Source: Chionoecetes opilio (Eukaryota > Arthropoda > Malacostraca > Decapoda > Majidae). From it: 64,000 bases of DNA. A program made the translations under genes and the position numbers. The notes below the pieces were generated by a model. The model made no database searches. It was not told the origin of the DNA and saw nothing but the letters and a program-made list of their open reading frames with translations. Below, piece by piece: positions 49,361 to 62,700 of the stretch (positions are counted from its first letter, which is position 1; each line of letters opens with the position of its first letter). The DNA lies in contig JACEEZ010011106.1 in NCBI GenBank assembly GCA_016584305.1, positions 21,916 through 85,915 on the forward strand, given 5' to 3'.

Positions 49361-52020
49361 TATTACAAGTATTTTATTATCATATTGATAAACCCATAAA
49401 ATGTAGTTTAATGATATACTATTATGTGTATTATATGTTTTGCTTTCCTAAAATTGATGTATAAAATCCTCTTTTTAGAATAATTTGCAACCTTAAGTAG
49501 CTATTACATTAAGCTATTAATAGAAGAGTAAGAGGTATTTATTGTGATATAACGGTATTTAAGCGTTTTTCATTGTTTCTTGTAAATTGTAGCTTATTGA
49601 TATATACAAGTAGTTTTAATTATCATATTGCTATAAACCCATAAAGTATTAATGTTGTTTTCAATGATATTAGCTTTATGGGTAATTGATGTATAAATCC
49701 TATTTTAGAATAATTTAAATCCTCTTTGTTAGATAATTTGCACCATAATAGCTTACATTACATTAAGCAATTAAAGAAGAGAAAGGTTATTATTGTTTCT
49801 AACGGTATATTGCAAACGTTTTCATAGTTTCTTCTAAACTGTAGGTTATTGTATTATAAACAAGTAAGTTTTACCTTATTTATTGCTATTAGCCATATGT
49901 ATGTTTTTCATTGATTTAGCTAGTTATAAATCATCTTTTTTCCACAAATTGAAGAATAAATCTTTTTTAGAATAATTTGCACCAAAGTAGTTCATTAATT
50001 GAGCTATTACATAAGATAAAGGTTTTATTTATTGTGTATAACGTTATTGCTAATGTTTCATAAGTTTCTTTACCTATATTATTGCTTATTTATTATACAA
50101 GTAGTTTTATCTTGATCTATTGCTATAACCCAACAATGTAGTGTTTTTCAAATGAATAGCTATTTATAGATAATTTAGCTGTTTGCCTACAAATTGATTA
50201 TAAAATCCTCTTTTTAGAATGAATTTGCAATAGGTATTTATGTACATTAAGTATTAAATGGAAGAGTAGAGTTATTTATTGTGTTATAAGGTATATACAA
50301 GGTTTTCATATTTCTTCTAACTATAGCTTATTAATATAAGTGTTTTATTATTATATTGGTATTAAGCCATAAATGTAGTGTTTTCCTAAATTTGATTTAA
50401 TCCTTTAGATAATTGTTTTCCTAAATTGAGTTATTAAACTTTTTTTGAAATTAGCACCTTTATGGATACGTTACATTCAAGTTTTAAGCTTTAAAGAAAG
50501 TAGTTTTTATTATTACGGTATATTAAGCGTTTTTCATTATTTTTCTAAAGCGTAAATGATATTTACAAGTGTTTTACTTATCATATTGCTATAAACCCTA
50601 TTAAAATGTAGTGTTTCAATATATTAGTATTTATCGGTGAATATTAGCTTTTCAAAATTGAAGTATAAAATCCTCTTTTTCGAATAATTTGCAGCTATAA
50701 GTAGCTTATTTATTTAATATTAAATAGAAGAAAGAGGTTATTTATTGTTAAACGGTATATTGCAGGCTTTTAATAGTTTTCTTTCTAACTTAAGCGTAAT
50801 GTATATATTACAATATTTTACTTATTTATTGCTATAAGCCATACAAATGTAGTGTTTCAATGTTTTAGTTATCAGTGATATTATACTGTTTCAAATTAAT
50901 ATAAAACTTTTTTTTGAATAAATGCACGTTAATAGCTTAATTACATAAGTAGTATAGAGAGTAGAGGTTATTTTGTGATATAACGGTATATAGCAAGCGT
51001 TTTTTAGTTTCTTGTAAACTGTAGCGTTATGTATATATAAGTAGTTTTCACATATTTTGCTATAAACCCATAAAATTAGTGTTTTCACATAATTAGTAAC
51101 TTTTTTTGAATAAATTGTCTTACAAATTAAGTATACAACTTTTTTAGAATAATTTGCACCTATAGTAGCTTACATACATTATCCATAAAAAGAGTAAGAG
51201 GTTTTTTATTGTGATATAAGGTATATTCAAGGTTTTTTCGTAGTTTCTTAACTGTAGCGTTAATTGTATATTTCAAAGTTTTACTATTATGCTATATAAA
51301 CCTAAAATTTTCTTTCAATAATATAACTTTTTTCGGTGAATATAGCTTTCTCCTAAATTGAGGTTAATAACCTTTTTTTTAGAAAGTTGCACTATATTAG
51401 CTTATATACTTAAGCAATAAATAGAAGAGTAAAGGTTTTTTATTGTGATATAGGTATATAAAGCGTTTTTATAGTTTCTTGTAAACTGTAGCGTTATTTT
51501 ATATACAAGTAAGTTTTACTTATCAGATTGCTATAACCATTTAAATGTAGTTTTCATGATATTAGCTATTTACGGAAATCTTTTTTTCCTAAAATTGAAG
51601 TATAAAATCTCTTAGATAATTTGCACCTATAAAGAGTAATTACTTATTAAGCTATATAAATAGAAGAGTAAGAGGTTTTTATGTGTATACGGTATAATTG
51701 CAGCGTTGTCTATTTTTCTAAACTGTACTTATTGTATATAAACCCATTATTATTTTTAATTGATAAGCCATTAAAGTAGTGTTTTCAATGATTTTAGCTA
51801 GTTATCAGTGAATATAAGCTGTTTCCTACAAATTGAAGTAAAATTCTTTTTTTTAGAATTACATTAACCTATAAGTGAATCTAAAGAGTTATTACTTAAG
51901 CTATATAAGAAAGAGTAAAGGTTATTTATTCGATATAACGGTATATACTGAAGCGTTATGTTTTTGTAAACGTAGCGTTTTTATTATATTCTAATAGTTT
52001 TAATATATATGCTAGTAATC
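49361..52020. repeat. 262-bp satellite, deletion-degraded block
   Basis: The next higher-order copy of 46.7-49.4 kb, compressed by scattered deletions: the ATCC marker falls at 51181, 2178 bp after 49003 instead of 2622, a loss of about 17%. The order of monomer variants is preserved. The minus-strand 65-codon frame near 50891-51088 is satellite. No gene. Confidence 0.85.
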
Positions 52021-52610
52021 CATATAATGTAGTGTTTTCAATAATATTAGCTATTTATCGGTGATATATAGCTGTTTTCCTACAAATTGAAGTATAAAAT
52101 CCTCTTTTTAGAATAGTTTGCACCTATAAGTAGCTTACATTACATTAAGCTATTAAATAGAAGAGTAAGAGGTTATTTATTGTGATATAACGGTATATTG
52201 CAAGCGTTTTTCATAGTTTCTTGTAAACTGTAGCGTTATTGTATATATACAAGTAGTTTTACTTATTATATTGCTATAAACCCATAAAATGAAGTGTTTT
52301 CAATGATTTTAGCTAGTTATCAGTGATATATAGCTGTTTTCCTACAAATTGAAATATAAAATCCTCTTTTTAGAATAATTTGCACCTATAAGTAGCTTAC
52401 ATTACATTAAGCTATTAAATAGAAGAGTAAGAGGTTATTTATTGTGATATAACGGTATATTGCAAGCGTTTGTCATAGTTTCTTCTAAACTGTAGCGTTA
52501 TTGTATATATACAAGTAGTTTTACTTATTATATTGCTATAAACCCATAAATGTAGTGTTTTCAATGATTTTAGCTAGTTATCAGTGATATATAGCTGTTT
52601 TCCTACAAAT
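52021..52610. repeat. 262-bp satellite, clean block
   Basis: A short clean stretch of a little over two monomers, including the variant GCGTTTGTCATAG at 52466, which recurs at 56479 (offset 4013). No gene. Confidence 0.92.
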
Positions 52611-55200
52611 TGAGTATACAATCCTTTCTTAGATAATTTAAAACCTAAAAGTATCTTATATTACATTAAGCTAATAAATAGAAGAGTAAGAGGTTATTTA
52701 TTGTGATAAAACGGTATATTGCAAGCGTTTTTCATAGTTTCTTGTAAACTGAAGCGTTATTGTATATTTACATGTAGTTTTACTTACAGATTGCTATAAA
52801 CCCATAAAAGTAGGGTTTTCATGATATTAGCTATTTATCGGTGATATATAGCTGTTTTCCTACAAATTGAAGTAAAATCCTCTTTTTAGAAAAATTTTTC
52901 ACCTATAAGTAGCTTACATTACATTAAGCTATTAAATAGCAAGAGTAAGAGGTTTTTTATTGTAGTATACGGTATATTGCAAGCGTTTTTTCATAGTTCT
53001 TCTAATGTAGCGTTTTTTGTTATATACATGTAGTTTTACTTATTATTTGCTATAAACACATAAAATGTAGTTTTTTAAATGATTAGCTTTTTTATCGTGA
53101 TATATAGCTGTTTCCTAAAATTGAAGTAAAAAATCTTTTTTTAGAAATTTGCACTATAATAGCTTACTTTACATTAAGCTTTATTAAATAGAAAGTATAG
53201 TATTTTTTGTGATAACGGTATATTGCAAGCGTTTTTCATAGTTATCTTGAAAAGTTAGTTATTGATATATACAAGAACTTTTACTGATATATTGCTTATA
53301 AACCATAAATGTAGTGTTTTCAATATATAAACTAGTTATCAGTGATATATAGCTTTTTCTACAATTGAAGTATTAAAACCTTTTTTTAATAATTTGCATA
53401 TATAAGTAGCTTATATTACATTAAGCTATTAAATGAAGAGTAAAGGTATTTATTGGATATAACGGTATATTGCAGCGTTTTTATTGTTTCTTGTAAACTG
53501 TAGCGTTATTGTATATACAAGTATTTTACTTATATATTGCTATAAACCCATAAAATGAGTGTTTTCAATGATATTAGCTATTTAGGTGATATATAGCTGT
53601 TTGCCTACAAATTGAGGTATAAAATCCTCTTTTTAGAATAATTTGCACCTAAACCTAAGTACTTACATTACATTAAGCTATTAAATGAAGTGTAAGAGGT
53701 TATTTATTGTGTATATAGTTTTTGAACGTTTTCATAGTTTCTTCTAAACTGTACGTTATTGTATATAACAAGTAGTTTTACTTATTAATTGCTATAAAGC
53801 CATAAAATGTGTGATTTTCAATGATTTTAGCTAGTTATCAGATATATAGCTTTTTTACAAATTGGTTATAAAATTTTTTTAAATAATTAACATATAAGTA
53901 GTTAATTACATTAACTATAAATAGAAGAGTAGGAGGTATTTATTGTGATTATATGGAATATAAAGTTTTTTCATAGTTCTTCTAAACTGTAGCGTTATTT
54001 TTCAATATACAGTAGTTTTATTATCATATTGTTATAACCAATTAAAATGTTTTAGTAATTTTCATGATATTAGTTGTTTATCGTAATTAGCTGTTTTCCT
54101 AAATTGAGTATAAAATCCTCCTTTTAGAATTTGCACCTTTTTAAGCTTACATAACATTAGCATTATTAATAAGGAGTAAGAGGTTATTTATTGTGATATA
54201 ACGTATATTGCAAGCGTTTTTTCATAGTTTCTTCTAAACTGTAGCGTATGTTTTATATAAATAGTTTTACTTATATATTGCTATAAACCCATAAAGTAGT
54301 TTTTAAGTTTTATAGTAGTAGTGATTATATAGCTGTTTCTACAAATTGAAGTATAAAACCTTTTTTAGAATAATTTCCAAATAAAGTAGCTTACATTTAC
54401 ATTAAGCTATAAAAAAGAGTAGAGGATATTTATTTAATACGGTAATATTGCAACGTTTTTCATAGTTTATTCTAAAATTAGCTATTGTATAATACAAGTA
54501 AGTTTTATTATCATATCTATAAACCCATAAAATTAGGTTTTCAATGATATTAGCTATTTATGGGTATATAAGTGTTTCTACAAATTGAAGTATAAAATCT
54601 CTTTTTAGAATAAATTTGCACCTATAAGTAGCTTACATTACATAAAGCAATTAAATAGAAGAGTAAGAGGTTTATTTATTGTGTTTTAACGGTATATAAA
54701 CGTTTTTCATAAGTTTTCTAAAACTGTAGCGTTATTGTATAATACAAGTATTTTACTTAATTATGCTATAAAGCCATAAAATGTAGTGTTTTCATTGATT
54801 TTAGCTAGTTATCAGCGAATATAGCTGTTTTCCTACAAATGAAGTATAAAATTTTTTTAGAAATTACCTATAAGTAGCTTACATTACTTTAAGCATTAAA
54901 TAGAAGAGTAAGAGGTTATTTATTGTGATAAACGTATATTGCAAGCGTTTTCATAGTTTCTTGTAATTAGCGTTAGTGTATATATACAAGTATTTATTAT
55001 AATTTCGTAAAACCATAAATGTAGTGTTTTCAATATTAGCTATTTATTCGGTGATATTACTGTTTTCTAAAATTGAAGTTACCATCCTTTTTAGATAATT
55101 TCCTTAAAGTTTACATTACATAAGTTAAGCAATAGAAGAGTAAGAGGTTATTTATGTGATATAAGGATATTGCAAGCGTTTTTCATAGTTTCTTGAAAAA
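52611..55200. repeat. 262-bp satellite, deletion-degraded block
   Basis: Monomers with many small deletions, in the same phase order. The variant AAAAGTATCTTATATTAC near 52647 recurs near 56662 in cleaner sequence. A short local duplication (CCTAAACCTAAGTA) is near 53648. No gene. Confidence 0.88.
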
Positions 55201-56770
55201 GCGTTATTGTATATATACAAGTAGTTTTACTTATTATATTGCTATAAACCCATAAAATGTAGTGTTTTCAATGATTTTAGCTAGTTGTCAGTGATATATA
55301 GCTGTTTTCCTACAAATTGAAGTATAAAATCCTTTTTTTAGAATAATTTGCAAATATATGTAGCTTACATTACATTAAGCTATTAAATAGAAGAGTAAGA
55401 TGTTATATATTGTCTTATAACGGTATATTGCAAGCGTTTTTCATACTTTCTTGTAAACTGTAGCGTTATTGTATATATACAAGTAGTTTTACTTATCAGA
55501 TTGCTATAAACCCATAAAATGTAGTGTTTTCGATGATATTAGCTATTTATCGGTGATATATAGCTGTTTTCCTACAAATTGAAGTTGAAAATCCTCTTTT
55601 TAGAATAATTTGCACCTATAAGTAGCTTACATTACATTAAGCTATTAAATAGCAGAGTAAGAGGTTATTTATTGTGGTATAACGGTATATTGCAAGCGTT
55701 TTTCATAGTTTCTTCTAAATTGTAGCGTTATATTGTATACATGTAGTTTTACTTATTATATTGCTTTAAACCCATACAATGTAGTGTTTTCAATGATTTT
55801 AGCTATTTATCGGTGATATATAGCTGTTTTCCTACAAATTGAAGTATAAAATCCTCTTTTTAGAATAATTTGCACATATAAGTAGCTTACATTACATTAA
55901 GCTATTAAATAGAAGAGTAAGAGGTTATTTATTGTGATAAACGGTATATTGCAAGCGTTTTTCATAGCTTCTTGTAAACTGTAGCGTTATTGTATATATA
56001 CAAGTAGTTTTACTTATCATATTGCTATAAACCCATAAAATGTAGTGTTTTCAATGATATTAGCTATTTATCGGTGATATATAACTGTTTTCCTACAAAT
56101 TGAAGTATACCATCCCTTTTTTAGAATAATTTGCACCTATAAGCAGCTTACATTACATTAAGTTAATAAATAGAAGAGTAAGAGGTTATTTATTGTGATA
56201 TAACGGTATATTGCAAGCGTTTTTCATAGTTTCTTGTAAACTGTAGCGTTATTGTATATATACAAGTAGTTTTACTTATCATATTGCTATAAACCCTTAA
56301 AATGTAGTGTTTTCAATGATATTAGCTATTTATCGGTGATATATAGCTGTTTTCCTATAAATTCATGTATAAAATCCTCTTTTTAGAATAATTTGCACCT
56401 ATAAGTAGCTTACATTACATTAAGCTATTAAATAGAAGAGTAAGAGGTTATTTATTGTGATATAACGGTATATTGCAAGCGTTTGTCATAGTTTCTTCTA
56501 AACTGTAGCGTTATTGTATATATACAAGTAGTTTTACTTATTATATTGCTATAAACCCATAAAATGTAGTGTTTTCAATGATTTTAGCTAGTTATCAGTG
56601 ATATATAGCTGTTTTCCTACAAATTGAAGTATACAATCCTTTTCTTAGAATAATTTAAACCTAAAAGTATCTTATATTACATTAAGCTAATAAATAGAAG
56701 AGTAAGAGGTTATTTATTGTGATAAAACGGTATATTGCAAGCGTTTTTCATAGTTTCTTGTAAACTGAAG
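55201..56770. repeat. 262-bp satellite, clean block (copy of 38.1 kb)
   Basis: 55235-56125 repeats 38100-38990 at a constant offset of 17135, checked at three widely spaced markers (38261, 38513, 38941), including unusual variants such as ATATTGTCTTATAACGG, AAATAGCAGAG and GTTATATTGTATACATG. Beyond 38990 the other copy becomes distorted while this one stays clean, which separates sequence quality from monomer identity. No gene. Confidence 0.94.
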
Positions 56771-59700
56771 CGTTTTTGTATATTTACATGTAGTTTTACT
56801 TATCGGGATTGCTATAAACCCATAAAATGTAGTTTTTTTCAATGATATTAGCTATTTATCGGTGATATATAGCTTGTTTTCCTACAAATTGAAGTATAAA
56901 ATCCTCTTTTTAGAATAATTTTCACCTATAAGTAGATTACATTACATAAGCTTTTAAAATAGAAGAGTAGAGGTTATTATTGTGATATAACGGTATATTG
57001 CAAGCGTTTTTCATAGTTTCTTGTAGACTGTAGCGTTATTGTCTATATACAAGTATTTTTTACTTATTAAAATTGCTATAAACCCATAAAATGTAGTGTT
57101 TTCAATGATTTTACCTAGTTATCAGTGATATATAGCTGTTTTCCTACAATTGAAGTATAAAATCCTCTTTTAGAATAATTTGAACTTATAAGTAGCTTAC
57201 TTTAAATATTAAAAGCTAACAAATAGAAGAGAAAGAGGGTTCTTATTGTGATATAAGGGTTATAAAGCAAGCGTTTTTCATAGTTTCTTGTAAACTGTTG
57301 CGTTATTGTATATATACAAGTATTTTACTGATCAGATTGCTATAAACCCATAAAATGTAGTGTTTTCGATGATTTTAGCTATTTATCGGTGATATATAGC
57401 TTTTTTCCCTACAAATTGAAGATTAAAATCCTCTTTTTAGAATAATTTGCCCCTATAAGTAGCTTACATTACATTAAGCTATTAAATACAGAGTAAGAGG
57501 TTATTTTTGTAGTATAACGGTATATTGCAAGCGTTTTTCATAGTTTTCTAAATTGTAGCGTATTGTATATATACATGTAGTTTTACTTATTATATTGCTA
57601 AAAACACATAAAATGTAGTGTTTTCAATGATTTTAGCTATTTATGGGGTGATATATAGCTGTTTTCCTACAAATTGAAGTATAAAATCCTCTTTTTAGAA
57701 TAATTTGCACCTATAAGTAGCTTACATTACATTAAGCTATTAAATAGAAAAGTAAGAGGTTATTTATTGTGATAAACGGTATATTGCAAGCGTTTTCATA
57801 GTTTCTTGTAAACTGTAGCGTTATTGGTATATATACAAGAAATTTTACTGATTATATTGCTATAAACCCATAAAATGTAGTGTTTTCAATGATTTTAAAA
57901 CTAGTTATCAGTGATATATAGCTGGTTTTCCTACAAATTGAAGTATAAAATCCTTTTTTAGAATAATTTGCATATATAAGTAGCTTATATTACATTAAGC
58001 TATTAAATAGAAGAGTAAGAGGTTATTTATTGTGATATAACGGTATATTGCAAGCGTTTTTCATTGTTCTTGTAAACTGTAGCGTTATTGTATATATACA
58101 AGTAATTTTACTTATATATTGCTAAAAACCCATAAAATGAAGTTTTTTCAATGATATTAGCTATTTATAGGTGATATATAGCTGTTTGCCTACAAATTGA
58201 GGTATAAAATCCTCTTTTAGAATAATTTGCACCTATAAGTAGCTTACATTACATTAAGCTATTAAATAGAAGTGTAAGGGGTTTATTTATTGTGATTAAA
58301 CGGTATTTGCAAGGGGTTTTTCATAGTTTCTTGTAAAACTGTAGCGTTATTGTATATATACAAGTAGTTTTACTTATCATTGCTATAAACCCATAAAATT
58401 GTAGTGTTTTTAAATGATATTAGCTATTTACGGTGATATATATGTTTTCCTACAAATTGAAGTACAATCTTCTTTTTTGAATAATTTGCACCTATAAGTA
58501 GTTACATTACATTAAGCTATTAAATAGAAGAGTAAGAGGTTTATTTATTGTGATATAACGGTATATTGCAAGCGTTTTTCATAGTTTCTTTAAAATGTAG
58601 CGTTATTGTATTATACAAGTAGTTTTACTTATTATATTGCTATAAACCATAAAATGTAGTGTTTTCAATGATTTTAGCTAGTTATTAGTGATTACTAGCT
58701 GTTTTTCCAACAAATGAAGTATAAAATCTCTTTTTAGAATAATTTTTGCACCTAATAGTAGTACATTACTTAAGCTATTAAATAGAAGAGTAAGAGGTTA
58801 TTATTGTGATATAACGGTAATTGCAAGAGTTTTTATATGTTTCTTCTAAACTGTAGCGTTATTGTATATATAAAGTGTTTACTTATTATATTGCTATAAA
58901 CCCATAAAATGCCTGTTTTCAATGATATTAGTAGTTATCAGTGATATATAGCTGTTTTCCTACAAATTCAAGTATAAAATCCTCTTTTTAGAATAATTTT
59001 GCACATATAAGTAACTTACATTACATTAAGCTATTAAATAGAAGAGTAAGAGGTTATTTATTGTGATATAACGGTATATTGCAAGCGTTTTTCATAGTTT
59101 CTTCTAAACTGTAGCGTTATTGTATATATACAAGTAGTTTTACTTATCATATTCCTATAAACCATAAAATGTAGTGTTTTCAATGATATTAGCTATTTAT
59201 CGGTGATTATAGCTGTTTGCCTACAAATTGATGTATAAACTTTCTCTTTTTAGAATAATTTGCACCTATAAGTAGCTTTACATTACATTAAGCTATTAAA
59301 TAGAAGAGTAGAGGTTTTTTTATTGTGTTTATAACGGTATATTGCAAGCGTTTGTATATTCTTCAAAACTGTAGCGTTATTGTATATATACAAGTAGTTT
59401 TACTTATTATATTGCTATAAAGCCATAAATGTAGTGTTTTCAATGATTTTAGCTATTATCAGTGATATATAGCTGTTTTCCTACAAATTAAAGTATAAAA
59501 TCTTTTTTTTTAGAAAAAATTGCACCTATAAGTATCTATAAGTAGCTTACATTACATTAAGCTTTTAAATAGAAGAGTAAGAGGTTATTTATTGCGATAT
59601 AACGGTATATAGCAAGCGTTTTTCATAGTTCTTGTAAACTGTAGCGTTATTGTATATATACAAGTAGTTTTACATATCATATTGCTATAAACCCATAAAA

Positions 59701-62700
59701 TGTAGTGTTTTCAATGATATTAGCTAATTATCGGTAATATATAGCTGTTTTCCTACAAATTGAAGTATACAATCCTTTTTTTAGAATAATTGCCCTATAA
59801 GTAGCTTACATTACTTTATCCTAATAAATAGAAGAGTAAGAAGTTATTTATTGTGATATAACGGTATTTGCAAGCGTTTTCGTAGTTTCTGGTAAACTGT
59901 AGCGTTATTGTATATATTCAAGTAGTTTTACTTATTATATTGCTATAAACCCATAAATGTAGTGTTTTCAATGATATTAGCTTTTTTATCGGTGATATAT
60001 AGGTGTTCTCCTAAAAATTGAGGTAAACAATCCTTTTTTTTAGAATAATTGCACCTTAAGTAGCTTACATTACATAAGCTAATAAATGAAAGTAAGAGGT
60101 TTTTATTGTGTTTAAAAAAGGTATATAGCAAGCGTTTTTCATAGTTTCTTGTAAACTGTAGCGTTATTGTATATATACCAGTATTTTACTTATTATTGCT
60201 ATAAACCCATAAAATTTAGTTTTTTCAATGATTTACCTATTTATCAGTGATATTAGCTGTTTTCCTACAAATTGAAGTATACAATCCTTTTTTTAAAATA
60301 ATTTGCACCTATAAGTATCTTACATTACATTAAGCTTTTAAATAGAAGAGTAAGAGGTTATTTATTGTGATATAACAGTATATTGCAAGCGTTTTTCTAG
60401 TTTCTTCTAAACTGAAGCGTTTTGTATATATACAAGTAGTTTTACTTACTTTGCTATAAACCCAAAAAATGTAGTGTTTTCAATAATATTAGCTATTTAT
60501 CGGTGATATATAGTTTTTTTTTCCTAAAAATTGAAGTATAAAATCCTCTTTTTAGAATAGTTTGCACCTATAAGTAGCTTACATTACATTAAGCTATTAA
60601 ATAGAAGAGTAAGAGGTTATTTTTTGTGATATAACGGTATATTGCAAGCGTTTTTCATAGTTTCTTGTAAACTGTAGCGTTATTGTATATATACAAGTAG
60701 TTTTACTTATTATATTGCTATAAACCCATAAAATGTAGTGTTTTCAATTATTTTAGCTAGTTATCAGTGATATATAGCTGTTTCCTACAAATTAAAGTAT
60801 AAAATCCTTTTTTTAGAATAATTTGACCTATAAGTAGCTTACATTACATTAAGCTATTAAATAGAAGAGTAAGAGGTTATTTATTGTGATATAACGGTAT
60901 ATTGCAAAGGTTTTCATTGTTTCTTGTAAATTTTAAAGTTATTGTATATATACAAGTAGTTTTACTTATCATATTGCTATAAACCCATAAAATGAAGTGT
61001 TTTCAATGATATTAGCTATTTATAGGTGATATATAGCTGTTTGCCTACAAATTGAGGTATAAAATCCTCTTTTTAGAATAATTTGCACCTATAAGTAGCT
61101 TACTTACATTAAGCTATTAAATAGAAGTGTAAAGGGTTATTATTGTGATATAACGGTATATTGCAAGCGTTTTTCATAGTTTCTTCTAAACTGTAGCGTT
61201 ATTGTATATATACAAGTAGTTTTACTTATTATATTGCTATAAAGCCATAAAATGTAGTGTTTTCAATGATTTTAGCTAGTTATCAGTGATATATAGCTGT
61301 TTTCCTACAAATTGAGTTATAAAATCTTTTTTTTAGAATAATTAACACCTATAAGTAGCTTACATTACATTAAGCTATTAAATAGAAGAGTAGGAGGTTT
61401 TATTGTGATATAATGGTTATTGCAAGCGTTTTTCATATTTTCTTCTAAACTGTAGGGGTTATTGTATATATACAAGTAGTTTTACTTATCATATTGTTAT
61501 AAACCCATAAAATGTAGTGTTTTCAATGATATTAGTTATTTATCGGTGATATATAGCTGTTTTCCTACAAATTGAAGTATAAAATCCTCCTTTTAGAATA
61601 ATTTGCACCTATAAGTAGCTTACATAACATTAAGCTATTAAATAGAGGAGTAAGAGGTTATTTTTGTGTATAGAGGTATATTGCAAGCGTTTTTCATAGT
61701 TTCTTCTAAACTGTAGCGTTATTGTATATATACAAGTAGTTTTACTTATTATATTGCTATAAACCATAAATGTAGTGTTTTCAATGATTTTAGCTAGTTG
61801 TCAGTGATATATAGCTGTTTTCCTACAAATTGAAGTATAAAATCCTTTTTTTAGAATAATTTCCAAATATAAGTAGCTTACATTACATTAAGCTATTAAA
61901 TAGAAGAGTAAGAGGATATTTATTGTGATATAACGGTATATTATAAGCGTTTTTCATTGTTTCTTGTAAATTGTAGCGTTATTGTATATATACAAGTAGT
62001 TTTACTTATCATATTGCTATAAACCCAAAAAATGTAGTGTTTTCAATGATATTAGCTATTTATGGGTGATATATAGCTTTTTTCCCCTACAAATTGAAGT
62101 ATAAATCCTCTTTTTAGAATAATTTGCACCTATAAGTAGCTTACATTACATTAAGAAATTTAAAATAGAAAGTAAGGGGTTATTTATTGTGTTTATAACG
62201 GTATATTGCAAACGTTTTTCATAGTTTTTTCCCTAAACTGTAGCGTTATTGTATATATACAAGTAGTTTTACTTATATTATTGCTATAAAGCCATAAAAT
62301 GTAGTTTTTTCATTGATTTTAGCTAGTTATCAGCGATATATAGCTTTTTTTCCTACAAATTGAATATAAAATCTTTTTTTTAGAACAATTTGCACCTATA
62401 AGTAGCTTACATAACTTTAAGCATTAAATAGAAGAGTAAGAGGTTATTTATTGTGATATAACGGTATATTGCAAGCGTTTTTCATAGTTTCTTGTAAACT
62501 GTAAGCGTTATTGTATATATACAAGCAGTTTTTATTTATCATATTGCTATAAACCATAAAATATAGTGTTTTCAATGATATTAGCTATTTATCAGTGATA
62601 TATAGCTGTTTGCCTACAAATTGAAGTATAAAATCCTCTTTTTAGAATAATTTGCACCTTAAGTAGCTTACATTACATTAAGCTTTTTAAATAGAAGAGT

